A stretch of 64,000 bases of DNA, taken from the NCBI RefSeq assembly GCF_002216685.1, contig NZ_CP022353.1:372001-436000 (forward strand), written 5' to 3'. The position numbers and the translations under genes are program-made. The DNA comes from Vibrio tarriae. Lineage in GTDB: Bacteria; Pseudomonadota; Gammaproteobacteria; Enterobacterales; Vibrionaceae. Below are positions 1 through 7,595 of the stretch, one piece after another. The notes under the pieces were generated by a model that saw only the letters and a program-made list of their open reading frames with translations, was not told the DNA's origin and made no database searches. Each line of letters begins with the position of its first letter. Position 1 is the first letter of the stretch.

Positions 1-336
1 CAAGTGGCCAATTTGGAGCGAGAACATCAAGAGTTGGCGCAAATTACCCATCAGTTTCTCGATGTCATGGAGATGATTTTAAACGACGCGGTTGTGCCTC
101 AAGATGTGTTTATTGAGCAGTTGGAAGCTTTTTTACAAGGCCAAAAAAGGCATTTAGAGTTGGAAGAACAATCGATTTTGCCATTGATTAATCAAACGTT
201 TGAATTAGATGATTGGCAGAGTGTCGAGTTGCAATGGCAAGGCAACGAGGATGACCCAGTATTCGGCGAAACGATTGCTGAGCGTTATGCGCTTTTGGCT
301 CGCCGTGTTCGTAAAAGCGAGAGTGAATACACCTAG
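1..336 (+). CDS. Hemerythrin (HHE-domain) protein, C-terminal part, cut by window edge
   Basis: The reading frame is open to the first base of the window, so the GTG at position 4 is probably internal (a valine) and the true start lies upstream. The visible ~111 residues are alpha-helical and polar. They carry the second half of a hemerythrin fold: an H-x3-E-type metal-ligand stretch (KRHLELEEQSILPLI) that resembles the last two iron-ligand helices of HHE-domain proteins. Family members are about 180 residues and bind a di-iron centre for oxygen, NO or iron handling in the cytoplasm. The role here is not defined. No terminator directly follows it on this strand; the hairpin at 441-467 better suits the opposite-strand gene. 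Confidence 0.8.
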   Translation, partial: QVANLEREHQELAQITHQFLDVMEMILNDAVVPQDVFIEQLEAFLQGQKRHLELEEQSILPLINQTFELDDWQSVELQWQGNEDDPVFGETIAERYALLARRVRKSESEYT

Positions 337-440
337 CCAATCAAGACGCACCACGCTCGACAGCCCTAGTTTTGTGTACTGCGGATCCGCATAGAGATGT
401 TTTTTGTGTATGGTGCTTTTCGGTTAAAGTCATAAAAACA

Positions 441-467
441 ACAAAGGCACGTGAAACGTGCCTTTGT
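441..467 (-). terminator. Intrinsic terminator of the DUF3545 gene (possibly bidirectional)
   Basis: A 12-bp perfect stem (441-452 with 456-467) has a GAA triloop. On the minus strand it is followed by a U-rich run (complement of 431-440), just after the stop codon of the minus-strand gene. On the plus strand the tail is weaker. Confidence 0.75.
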
Positions 468-478
468 TGTTCAATCCT

Positions 479-658
479 TTAAATTTTAATGTCATCTGCA
501 TTGAGGCAGACATCCATATCCAGCAATTCTTTTTCTAGTCGTTTACGATCTCGAATTGCTTCGATCTCACGCCACATTCTTTTTACAGGTTTAGAACGGC
601 TAGTACGAATTTTAGAGATTTCCATTTCCAACAGCTCATCAAAGTGCAGTTCGTCCAT
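479..658 (-). CDS. DUF3545 family small protein
   Basis: A 59-residue, highly charged protein (MDELHFDELLEMEISKIR...) that matches the DUF3545 family of short gammaproteobacterial proteins of unknown function. The longer frame begins at 712. The internal ATG at 658 is preferred because a GAGG Shine-Dalgarno sits 6 nt upstream and the family starts at MDELHF. It is predicted to be largely helical, with an acidic N-terminus and a basic middle (RTSRSKPVKRMWREIEAIRDRKR), and has no signal peptide or membrane segment. It stands alone with its own terminator. Function unknown. Confidence 0.75.
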   Translation of the reverse strand: MDELHFDELLEMEISKIRTSRSKPVKRMWREIEAIRDRKRLEKELLDMDVCLNADDIKI

Positions 659-712
659 AAGTCGCCTCATTATTGTTGTCATCATTCCTTGAGTGCTCTC
701 TAAATAGCACAC

Positions 713-1163
713 CTTGGCGAAGCGTAACTATGATTTGTTTCTCATTTGTTTCGTTTTAATGAAGCTTTAGTGAGCTTTTGAATCGAATTTCACAGTTTTA
801 GCCGAGTGTTATCGATGAAAATCTGAACAAAAAATTTAAGCAATCGATTAAATGAGCGATTTTTTTGTGTTGCTGAAATGTTGGTTTTTACGTTGCACGG
901 AATTGTGCTGGTTGTTTTTTGTACGAACAAACGTGAAATATGACACTCTCCTGACAAAATTTACTGGTTCGCACAGGCATGCTGCGATTCCCAAAGCGTG
1001 AGATTTCATTCATGCAACAAAGCATTTGCGGTGAATAAATGCACTTATTTGTATTCTTTGTGTTGGTGTTTTGTTTTTTATTGGTGACTCAAATGGTTTT
1101 GTTGATGTTAATAAAGCGTGATTTTAAGGTGAAAAATAACATTTTAATGAAATTTTGTTCATA
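713..1163. other. AT-rich intergenic stretch, nothing specific identified
   Basis: Between the DUF3545 gene and the symporter promoter the sequence is AT-rich with many T tracts. Both strands have only short, low-quality reading frames. I see no tRNA-like cloverleaf, no obvious tandem repeat and no convincing CRP or LexA site. It presumably holds the promoter of the minus-strand gene. Confidence 0.4.
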
Positions 1164-1249
1164 TTGATTTTTGCTGATTGAGGTTGCATTATCCGCCCGT
1201 CAAAAAATAAGCTGGGCACTTTTCGAGGTCTCTTCTGCTCGATAGTGCC
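1164..1249 (+). promoter_or_regulatory. Putative promoter and structured leader of the sodium:alanine symporter gene
   Basis: TTGATT (1164-1169) and CATTAT (1187-1192), spaced 17 bp, form a plausible sigma-70 promoter. This gives a leader of about 150 nt. In the leader, GGCACT (1215-1220) pairs with AGTGCC (1244-1249) and the inner CGAG (1224-1227) with CTCG (1238-1241). An alternative pairing of GCCC (1195-1198) with GGGC (1214-1217) would compete with this hairpin. It does not show the tandem-aptamer layout of glycine riboswitches. The promoter call is weak and the hairpin is directly visible. Confidence 0.35.
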
Positions 1250-1350
1250 ATGACATACACGGCAAAAAGATAATCTCAATACCGTATCCGTGTAACAGAA
1301 ACTCTTACTCATCGGAGTCAGAGCAGCTCATCACTCTATGCGAGGTTCCT

Positions 1351-2781
1351 GTGACAGACTTAATTAATTTAATGAATGACCTACTATGGGGTTCCATCTT
1401 GGTATACCTATTGGTCGGGGTCGGTATCTACTTTACTTTGCGATTGGGTTTTATCCAATTTCGTCATTTCACCCACACTTTTACCGTCCTCAAAAATAGC
1501 CGTAAAGCGGATAACGCTGGCATCTCCTCTTTCCAAGCGTTATGTACCAGCCTTGCCGCACGTGTCGGTACGGGCAACATGGCGGGGGTTGCGGTTGCTT
1601 TAACCGCGGGTGGCCCTGGTGCCATCTTCTGGATGTGGTTGATTGCCATGCTAGGTATGGCCACTTCTTTTGCTGAAAGTACTTTAGCCCAGTTGTATAA
1701 AACACGCGATAAAGACGGTAATTACCGCGGCGGTCCAGCGTATTACATGGAGAAAGGCCTTGGTATGCGTTGGATGGGGGTGCTGTTCTCCATCTTTCTG
1801 ATCATTGCCTTTGGTTTGGTGTTTAACGCGGTGCAAGCCAACTCAATCACCAATGCGATGAAAACGGCTTTCGGTTTTGAACCCATGCTGATCGGTATTG
1901 GTATCGTGTTGCTGACCGCTTTCGTGATTTTTGGTGGTATCCGTAAGATTGCACGGACGGCAGAGCTGATTGTGCCTTTCATGGCGTTTGCTTATCTGGC
2001 GATTGCTCTGTTTGTCGTGGCCATGAATTATGAGAAAGTGCCTGATGCTATCGGTCTCATTTTCAAAAGTGCCTTCGGTCTACAAGAAGCGGCTGCAGGT
2101 GGCCTAGGCTATGCGATTGCGCAAGCCATGATCAACGGTGTAAAGCGTGGCTTGTTCTCAAACGAAGCCGGTATGGGTTCTGCGCCTAATGCCGCTGCCT
2201 CTGCAACGCCGTATCCTCCACACCCAGCTTCACAAGGTTACGTGCAAATGCTTGGCGTGTTCATTGATACGATTGTGATCTGTACCGCGACAGTGGCGAT
2301 CATTCTTATGTCGGGTGAGTATGTACCGCACGGTGAGTTAACCGGCATTGAACTTACTCAGCGTGCCTTAAGTTCACAAGTCGGTGAGTGGGGAAGTATC
2401 TTTATCGCGTTTGCGATCTTCTTCTTTGCTTTCACTTCGATCATTGCCAACTACTCGTATGCTGAAACCAACCTGATTTTCCTTGAGCACAACAATAAGA
2501 AAGGCTTAGTGCTGTTTCGTCTCGTGTTCTTAGGTATGGTTATGTTTGGTTCGTTGGCGACATTGCCAACGGTATGGGCGATGGCGGATGTCTCGATGGG
2601 CTTGATGGCGATTGTGAACTTGGTGGCTATCCTCTTGCTCTCTGGCATCGTGATTAAACTGGCGAAAGATTACAACCGCCAGCTAGATGCCGGCAAAGTA
2701 CCGACCTTTGATGCCAATGATTACCCAGAGCTGAAATCTCAGCTTGAAGATGGCATTTGGGATAACAACAAAGCGTCATAG
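1351..2781 (+). CDS. Sodium:alanine (AGCS family) symporter
   Basis: A 476-residue integral membrane protein of the alanine/glycine:cation symporter family (AGCS, YaaJ/AlsT type), which imports small neutral amino acids with sodium at the inner membrane. The N-terminus (NDLLWGSILVYLLVGVGIYF) and the GTGNMAGVAVAL stretch around residues 72-83 are typical, as is the NGVKRGLFSNEAGMGSAPNAAA segment near the middle. About ten hydrophobic helices are visible and the length is usual for the family. The start is GTG at 1351, preceded by GAGG. It is monocistronic, with a leader upstream and a strong terminator downstream. Substrate preference (alanine versus glycine) cannot be read from the sequence. 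Confidence 0.9.
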   Translation: MTDLINLMNDLLWGSILVYLLVGVGIYFTLRLGFIQFRHFTHTFTVLKNSRKADNAGISSFQALCTSLAARVGTGNMAGVAVALTAGGPGAIFWMWLIAMLGMATSFAESTLAQLYKTRDKDGNYRGGPAYYMEKGLGMRWMGVLFSIFLIIAFGLVFNAVQANSITNAMKTAFGFEPMLIGIGIVLLTAFVIFGGIRKIARTAELIVPFMAFAYLAIALFVVAMNYEKVPDAIGLIFKSAFGLQEAAAGGLGYAIAQAMINGVKRGLFSNEAGMGSAPNAAASATPYPPHPASQGYVQMLGVFIDTIVICTATVAIILMSGEYVPHGELTGIELTQRALSSQVGEWGSIFIAFAIFFFAFTSIIANYSYAETNLIFLEHNNKKGLVLFRLVFLGMVMFGSLATLPTVWAMADVSMGLMAIVNLVAILLLSGIVIKLAKDYNRQLDAGKVPTFDANDYPELKSQLEDGIWDNNKAS

Positions 2782-2803
2782 ACAGCGCCGATGTCAGAAA
2801 TTG

Positions 2804-2836
2804 AAAAAGCCATGCAGACACCGCATGGCTTTTTTT
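2804..2836 (+). terminator. Intrinsic terminator of the AGCS symporter gene
   Basis: The stem AAAAAGCCATGC (2804-2815) pairs with GCATGGCTTTTT (2823-2834) around a 7-nt loop, followed by a T run. Confidence 0.9.
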
Positions 2837-2944
2837 GTACCCTAGCTTGCGTCATCTTATAAAAAATCTAATCACTTGGAATAACGGCCAGTGCTGTCGT
2901 TTCAAGTCGGTTGGCAACACGCTCAACAAAAGATAGGAATTATT

Positions 2945-3718
2945 ATGCTGATTGTCGTTTCACCTGCGAAAACGCTGGATTATGAATCTCCCGTTTCAAC
3001 CTCAAACTTTACGCAGCCTGAATTAAACGCGCATTCGGCAGAGTTAATTCAAGTCTGTCGTACTTTGTCATCACAGGATGTTTCTGAGCTGATGAGCGTC
3101 AGCGATAAAATAGCCGGACTCAATGTGGCTCGATTTGCACAGTGGAGTGAAACCTTCACTCTTGATAACGCACGGCAGGCGATTTTCGCTTTCAAAGGTG
3201 ATGTGTACACCGGGCTGGAAGCGGAAACACTCTCGACCCAAGATTTGGATTTTGCCCAGCAACATCTGCGTATGCTCTCTGGCTTGTATGGCGTTTTGCG
3301 CCCGCTGGATTTGATGCAACCTTATCGCCTAGAAATGGGCACAAAATTAGCCAACGCTCGTGGTGCGAATCTGTATCAGTTTTGGGGAGACATTATTACG
3401 GAGAAGCTCAATCAAGCGATTGAAGCACAAGGTGATAATGTACTGGTAAACCTTGCCTCTAATGAGTATTTCAAAGCGGTCAATCCGAAGCGACTGAACG
3501 CGCAAATTGTGACGCCAATCTTTAAAGATGCCAAAAATGGCCAATATAAAATCATCAGCTTCTTTGCTAAGAAAGCACGCGGCATGATGGCTCGCTACAT
3601 CATTGAAAATCAAATTAAATCCGTAAAGAATTTAGAAGGTTTCAACACTGCGGGCTACTATTTTGTGGCAAGTGAATCAACACCAACCGAGTTGGTGTTT
3701 AAACGCGAAGAGCAATAA
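2945..3718 (+). CDS. yaaA: Peroxide stress protein YaaA (UPF0246/DUF328)
   Basis: A 257-residue soluble protein that begins [16 protein letters not shown], the hallmark start of the YaaA family. In E. coli YaaA is induced by OxyR and lowers the intracellular iron available for Fenton chemistry during hydrogen peroxide stress; structural work indicates a DNA-binding fold. The sequence also contains [21 protein letters not shown] and the C-terminal [26 protein letters not shown], both conserved in the family. The open frame extends up to 2891, but the ATG at 2945, with AGGA upstream, fits the family length. I see no OxyR site with confidence. Confidence 0.93.
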   Translation: MLIVVSPAKTLDYESPVSTSNFTQPELNAHSAELIQVCRTLSSQDVSELMSVSDKIAGLNVARFAQWSETFTLDNARQAIFAFKGDVYTGLEAETLSTQDLDFAQQHLRMLSGLYGVLRPLDLMQPYRLEMGTKLANARGANLYQFWGDIITEKLNQAIEAQGDNVLVNLASNEYFKAVNPKRLNAQIVTPIFKDAKNGQYKIISFFAKKARGMMARYIIENQIKSVKNLEGFNTAGYYFVASESTPTELVFKREEQ

Positions 3719-3744
3719 CCTCCAAGGTTCAAAAGAAGGAACAC

Positions 3745-3888
3745 ATGATGTGGTTATGGTTAAAACGTTGGATTGCAAAATACGATGCTTGGTGCCAAAG
3801 CATGGGGTTAACACCGGGGCAAAAGCGCAGTTGTGTTCCTTATCGAAAAGATCCTGCCAATGAACGAGACGATTCCACCTCCGCTTGA
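3745..3888 (+). CDS. DUF5363 family small protein
   Basis: A 47-residue reading frame (MMWLWLKRWIAKYDAWCQSM..., ending DDSTSA) with a good Shine-Dalgarno (AAGGAACAC) directly before its ATG. The composition (WLKRWIAKYDAWC, GLTPGQKRSCVPYRKDP) resembles the short DUF5363 proteins found next to TatD-type nuclease genes in Pasteurellaceae and Vibrionaceae. The family assignment is from memory. It starts 26 nt after yaaA and overlaps the start of the yjjV-like gene by 29 nt in another frame, which suggests translational coupling. The N-terminus is amphipathic and aromatic and there are two cysteines. Function unknown. Confidence 0.65.
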   Translation: MMWLWLKRWIAKYDAWCQSMGLTPGQKRSCVPYRKDPANERDDSTSA

Positions 3889-4684
3889 ATGGGCGTTGTT
3901 TGACACCCATTGCCACTTTGATTTTCCTCCGTTTACTGCCACCCCTGAGCTTGAGTTGCAAAAAGCGGCGCAGCATGGGGTTAGACGGCTCGTCGTGCCA
4001 TCGATTGGGCCGCAAGATTGGCAGGCCGTGACTGAGCTTGCGCAGCGCTTTCCCTCGACCATCTACTATGCGTTGGGATTTCATCCGCTCTATTTAGATG
4101 CCTCTTCCCCGACCTATTTACCTGCGTTAGAAAAGGCTTTAATGCAGGCGGAACAGGCTTGTGTGGCAGTTGGAGAGTGCGGTTTAGATGGCATGATAGA
4201 CGTTGATGTGACGCTACAAGAGCAGATGCTGATCGCCCAACTCTCTATGGCTTCACAGACAAAACTGCCCGTAATTCTACATAGCCGACGTACTCACAAT
4301 CGATTGTTACAGTTGTTGAAACAGCAGCGCTTTCAACAAGGCGGTGTGCTGCATGCTTTTTCTGGCAGTGTGCAAGAAGCGCAGCAGTTTGTTGATTTGG
4401 GGTTTAAGATTGGTGTGGGAGGCCTCATCACTTACCCAAGAGCCAATAAAACTCGGCAAGCTATTGCTGCACTACCTGTGGAGCACATAGTGTTAGAGAC
4501 GGATGCACCAGATATGCCATTGAATGGTTTTCAAGGTCAGGCTAACCATCCGGCTCAATTAGCCAGGGTTTTAGAAACGCTCGCTGAGCTTAAAGGCGTT
4601 CCGGTGCAATATCTCGCACCAATCTTATGGAAAAGCAGCCAAACTCTGTTTGGCTTGTGTGAACAAAACCGAAACAAGATGTAG
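3860..4684 (+). CDS. yjjV: TatD-family metal-dependent hydrolase (YjjV type)
   Basis: A 274-residue TIM-barrel metallohydrolase. TatD proteins are Mg-dependent 3'-5' exonucleases or deoxyribonucleases. Visible ligand motifs in order are FDTHCHFDF (His17, His19), ALGFHPLY, VAVGECGLD, ILHSRR, LHAFSG and LETDAPDMP. The last Asp-rich motif and the two His motifs make the dinuclear metal site. The frame is open from a GTG at 3833, but ATG 3860 gives the usual N-terminus; the ribosome site is poor, consistent with coupling to the overlapping small gene. In E. coli yjjV also lies next to the deo genes, which supports the YjjV assignment over TatD or YcfH. Confidence 0.85.
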   Translation: MNETIPPPLEWALFDTHCHFDFPPFTATPELELQKAAQHGVRRLVVPSIGPQDWQAVTELAQRFPSTIYYALGFHPLYLDASSPTYLPALEKALMQAEQACVAVGECGLDGMIDVDVTLQEQMLIAQLSMASQTKLPVILHSRRTHNRLLQLLKQQRFQQGGVLHAFSGSVQEAQQFVDLGFKIGVGGLITYPRANKTRQAIAALPVEHIVLETDAPDMPLNGFQGQANHPAQLARVLETLAELKGVPVQYLAPILWKSSQTLFGLCEQNRNKM

Positions 4685-4710
4685 CGTTAATGACGCATCT
4701 GTCACTAAAG

Positions 4711-4726
4711 GGTGAGTACTGTCACA
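4711..4726 (+). promoter_or_regulatory. Putative CRP site upstream of nupC
   Basis: GGTGA-GTACTG-TCACA matches the CRP consensus TGTGA-N6-TCACA at nine of ten core positions. Its centre is about 93 bp upstream of the start point predicted from the TATAAT at 4800-4805, a spacing compatible with class I activation. NupC-type nucleoside transport is CRP- and CytR-controlled in enterobacteria, so this is plausible. Confidence 0.6.
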
Positions 4727-4775
4727 GATATTAGTGAACGCGTGATGAATCTTATTCGAAAGTGTGAATCCTGCA

Positions 4776-4805
4776 TTACTTTCTCTCGGTGCCCGTGAGT
4801 ATAAT
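4776..4805 (+). promoter_or_regulatory. Putative sigma-70 promoter of nupC
   Basis: A perfect TATAAT (4800-4805) is preceded at 18 bp by the weak -35 TTACTT (4776-4781). A weak -35 fits activator dependence. The Shine-Dalgarno TAAGGAAG lies just before the nupC ATG. Confidence 0.5.
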
Positions 4806-4870
4806 TGCCCCCGCTTAATCGCTCCATTTTGTAACACGCCAACATTAAACTAATAAGGAAGTCATAAACT

Positions 4871-6127
4871 ATGAGCCTGTTTATGAGCCTCATCGGCATG
4901 GCAGTTCTGCTAGGAATCGCAGTACTACTGTCAAGTAACCGTAAAGCTATCAATCTAAGAACTGTGGGTGGCGCTTTTGCTATCCAATTTTCACTGGGTG
5001 CATTTATTCTGTATGTACCTTGGGGCCAAGAGCTACTTCGTGGCTTTTCGGATGCCGTATCGAATGTTATTAACTACGGTAACGATGGTACTTCATTCCT
5101 CTTCGGTGGACTGGTATCAGGCAAAATGTTTGAAGTGTTTGGCGGCGGCGGCTTTGTTTTCGCATTCCGCGTACTACCAACACTGATCTTCTTCTCAGCA
5201 CTGATTTCTGTACTGTACTACCTGGGTGTTATGCAATGGGTCATCAAGATTCTTGGTGGTGGCTTACAAAAAGCACTGGGTACTTCACGTGCGGAATCTA
5301 TGTCTGCTGCAGCAAACATTTTCGTTGGTCAAACTGAAGCACCATTAGTGGTTCGTCCATTCGTTCCAAAAATGACTCAATCTGAGCTGTTTGCAGTAAT
5401 GTGTGGTGGCTTGGCTTCTATCGCAGGTGGTGTACTTGCGGGCTACGCTTCTATGGGCGTTAAGATCGAATACTTGGTGGCGGCGTCATTCATGGCGGCA
5501 CCGGGTGGTCTATTGTTCGCAAAACTGATCATGCCAGAAACTGACAAACCACAAGATAATGAAGACATTACTCTTGACGGTGGTGACGACAAACCGGCTA
5601 ACGTGATCGATGCGGCTGCTGGCGGTGCTTCTGCTGGTCTGCAACTTGCTCTGAACGTAGGTGCAATGTTGATTGCTTTTATCGGTTTGATTGCTCTGAT
5701 CAACGGCATGTTGGGTGGCATCGGTGGTTGGTTCGGTATGCCTGAGCTGAAACTGGAAATGCTACTGGGCTGGGTGTTTGCTCCTCTGGCTTTCCTGATT
5801 GGCGTTCCTTGGAACGAAGCAACCGTTGCGGGTGAGTTCATTGGTTTAAAAACCGTTGCGAACGAATTCGTTGCTTACTCTCAGTTTGCACCTTACCTAA
5901 CGGAAGCAGCACCAGTGGTTCTGTCTGAGAAGACCAAAGCGATCATCTCTTTCGCTCTGTGTGGTTTTGCGAACCTTTCTTCTATTGCAATTCTACTTGG
6001 TGGTTTGGGTAGCTTGGCACCTAAGCGTCGTGGCGACATCGCTCGTATGGGTGTTAAAGCGGTTATCGCAGGTACTCTATCTAACCTGATGGCAGCGACC
6101 ATCGCTGGCTTCTTCCTCTCTTTCTAA
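4871..6127 (+). CDS. nupC: Concentrative nucleoside transporter, NupC family
   Basis: A 418-residue inner-membrane symporter of the CNT family that imports nucleosides with a cation (sodium in vibrios). Family motifs are VGQTEAPLVVRPF near the middle and GVPWNEATVAGEF and CGFANLSSIAILLGGLG toward the C-terminus. About eight to ten hydrophobic segments are visible. Residues ~225-255 form a charged loop (ETDKPQDNEDITLDGGDDKP). It precedes the deo operon, so uptake and breakdown of deoxyribonucleosides are adjacent. Promoter and CRP-like site lie upstream and a strong terminator follows, so it is transcribed separately from deoC. Codons are of the highly expressed type (many ggt, gct, cgt). Confidence 0.93.
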   Translation: MSLFMSLIGMAVLLGIAVLLSSNRKAINLRTVGGAFAIQFSLGAFILYVPWGQELLRGFSDAVSNVINYGNDGTSFLFGGLVSGKMFEVFGGGGFVFAFRVLPTLIFFSALISVLYYLGVMQWVIKILGGGLQKALGTSRAESMSAAANIFVGQTEAPLVVRPFVPKMTQSELFAVMCGGLASIAGGVLAGYASMGVKIEYLVAASFMAAPGGLLFAKLIMPETDKPQDNEDITLDGGDDKPANVIDAAAGGASAGLQLALNVGAMLIAFIGLIALINGMLGGIGGWFGMPELKLEMLLGWVFAPLAFLIGVPWNEATVAGEFIGLKTVANEFVAYSQFAPYLTEAAPVVLSEKTKAIISFALCGFANLSSIAILLGGLGSLAPKRRGDIARMGVKAVIAGTLSNLMAATIAGFFLSF

Positions 6128-6164
6128 TTCATAGAGACAGAGTTTTATAGACGCCGTTTAAATT

Positions 6165-6203
6165 CACCCCGTAGCAAGTGATTGCTGCGGGGTGTTTTGC
6201 TTT
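6165..6203 (+). terminator. Intrinsic terminator of nupC
   Basis: CACCCCG (6165-6171) pairs with CGGGGTG (6188-6194), and the inner AGCAA pairs with TTGCT; then TTTTGCTTTT. Confidence 0.85.
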
Positions 6204-6728
6204 TAGGTGCCCCGAGTTTTAGGGGGAGGTCTAGGGGTAATGTTGTAATGGATTGCAGATCTGAAGCCTTGTGTGGTAAGGGATTGCCCTTTAAATTTCA
6301 GCTGTTTTTTTGAGATACAAACCGTTTGCGCTTCGCGCAGCACTACCGTTTTGCGACAAATATCTATACTGTAGCCATGGATAAAAAACGAGTGGATTGA
6401 CGATGGAATACACCACGCGTTTGACCGTGAGCTTAGGCTCAGGTGGCGGGCTTATCTAATGGAATATGGATGAGTTTTCGCTGGCTCTCAGCATGACTAA
6501 GAGTATGATGAGCGCCGGAGGCAATCGCATTGCCTGTATGCAGTAAAATACCGCAAACGCAGATTGTTGTGCCATTGACCAAACTGGTACTGTGCGGTGA
6601 CAAGGATAGCAATTGGTGCATGAGCACCGAGTCTTCAAGGAACCAAGTCCGTTCATTTATGGCTGCTCAGCAGAAAATAGCACTCTGCTGGGGAGTGAAC
6701 TAGATGACTATATTGATCGGAGATAGAA
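6204..6728 (+). promoter_or_regulatory. Long regulatory region upstream of deoC
   Basis: About 525 nt lie between nupC and deoC with no convincing gene. Visible dyads are AAGGG-ATTG-CCCTT (6278-6291), TGAGC-TTAG-GCTCA (6430-6443), GGCAAT-CGC-ATTGCC (6520-6534) and CAGCAGA-N9-TCTGCTG (6668-6690). The last is about 40 nt before the deoC ATG. A 17-codon frame (MEYTTRLTVSLGSGGGLI) begins at 6403. deo operons in enterobacteria are repressed by DeoR and CytR and activated by CRP. I found no strong CRP site, and which dyad is the operator cannot be told. Confidence 0.4.
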
Positions 6729-7508
6729 ATGAGCGAATTAAAAGTAGCAGCTCTACGTGCACTGAAACTGATGGATCTCACCACGTTGAATGACAACGAT
6801 ACGGATGCCAAAGTGATCCAACTTTGTCATGATGCGAAAAGTCCAGTCGGCAACACGGCTGCCATCTGTATTTACCCTCGCTTTATTCCTATTGCTAAGA
6901 AGACACTTCGCGAGCAAGGAACCCCTGAAATCCGTATTGCTACGGTAACCAATTTCCCTCACGGTAATGACGATATTGAAATCGCCGTTGCTGAAACGAA
7001 AGCCGCTGTTGCTTACGGTGCTGATGAAGTGGATGTGGTATTCCCATATCGCGCTCTGATCGCAGGCAACGAGCAAGTCGGTTTTGAACTGGTGAAACAG
7101 TGTAAAGCGGCTTGTGGCGACAAAGTGCTACTGAAAGTGATCATCGAAACCGGTGAGCTGAAAGAAGAAGCGCTGATCAAAAAGGCCTCTCAAATCTGTA
7201 TTGAAGCAGGCGCAGATTTCATCAAAACCTCAACCGGCAAAGTGCCAGTGAATGCGACACCAGAATATGCGCGCATGATGCTGGAAGTGATCCGTGATAT
7301 GGGCGTAGCCAAAACCGTCGGTTTCAAACCCGCCGGTGGTGTTCGTACCGCAGAAGATGCGCAGCAATATCTGGCGATGGCTGATGAGATCCTCGGTGGT
7401 GATTGGGCGGACAGCCGTCACTACCGCTTTGGTGCATCAAGCCTACTGACCAACCTTCTGAATACATTAGAAGTGACAGACCAAAAGGCAGATCCTGCCG
7501 CTTACTAA
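6729..7508 (+). CDS. deoC: Deoxyribose-phosphate aldolase
   Basis: A 259-residue class I aldolase that splits 2-deoxyribose 5-phosphate into glyceraldehyde 3-phosphate and acetaldehyde, the last step of deoxyribonucleoside catabolism. The Schiff-base lysine is in [11 protein letters not shown] (Lys166). Asp102 in [12 protein letters not shown] and Lys200 in [11 protein letters not shown] complete the catalytic set. Length matches E. coli DeoC (259). GGAG precedes the ATG. It is the first gene of deoC-deoA-deoB-(hairpin)-deoD. Confidence 0.97.
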   Translation: MSELKVAALRALKLMDLTTLNDNDTDAKVIQLCHDAKSPVGNTAAICIYPRFIPIAKKTLREQGTPEIRIATVTNFPHGNDDIEIAVAETKAAVAYGADEVDVVFPYRALIAGNEQVGFELVKQCKAACGDKVLLKVIIETGELKEEALIKKASQICIEAGADFIKTSTGKVPVNATPEYARMMLEVIRDMGVAKTVGFKPAGGVRTAEDAQQYLAMADEILGGDWADSRHYRFGASSLLTNLLNTLEVTDQKADPAAY

Positions 7509-7595
7509 TATCCATTGTGTCTGAGAGCAGCGCGAGGCTTCGCGCTGCTTAACCTCTTTACACTACGCAGTTTCTTTGGGAACTGGGAGGCAGCT

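Noticed and set aside
1124..1312. A 62-codon minus-strand frame in the symporter leader.
   Set aside because: It overlaps the probable promoter and hairpin, and the protein shows no family features.
1195..1350. Glycine riboswitch upstream of the AGCS symporter.
   Set aside because: The tandem aptamer consensus is not visible; only simple hairpins are present.
3677..4084. A 135-codon minus-strand frame opposite the DUF5363/yjjV start.
   Set aside because: Antisense shadow; the plus-strand genes have clear motifs and starts.
6439..6656. Two overlapping minus-strand frames (62 and 66 codons) upstream of deoC.
   Set aside because: They differ in frame, have unremarkable sequence and no good Shine-Dalgarno; the region is better explained as regulatory.
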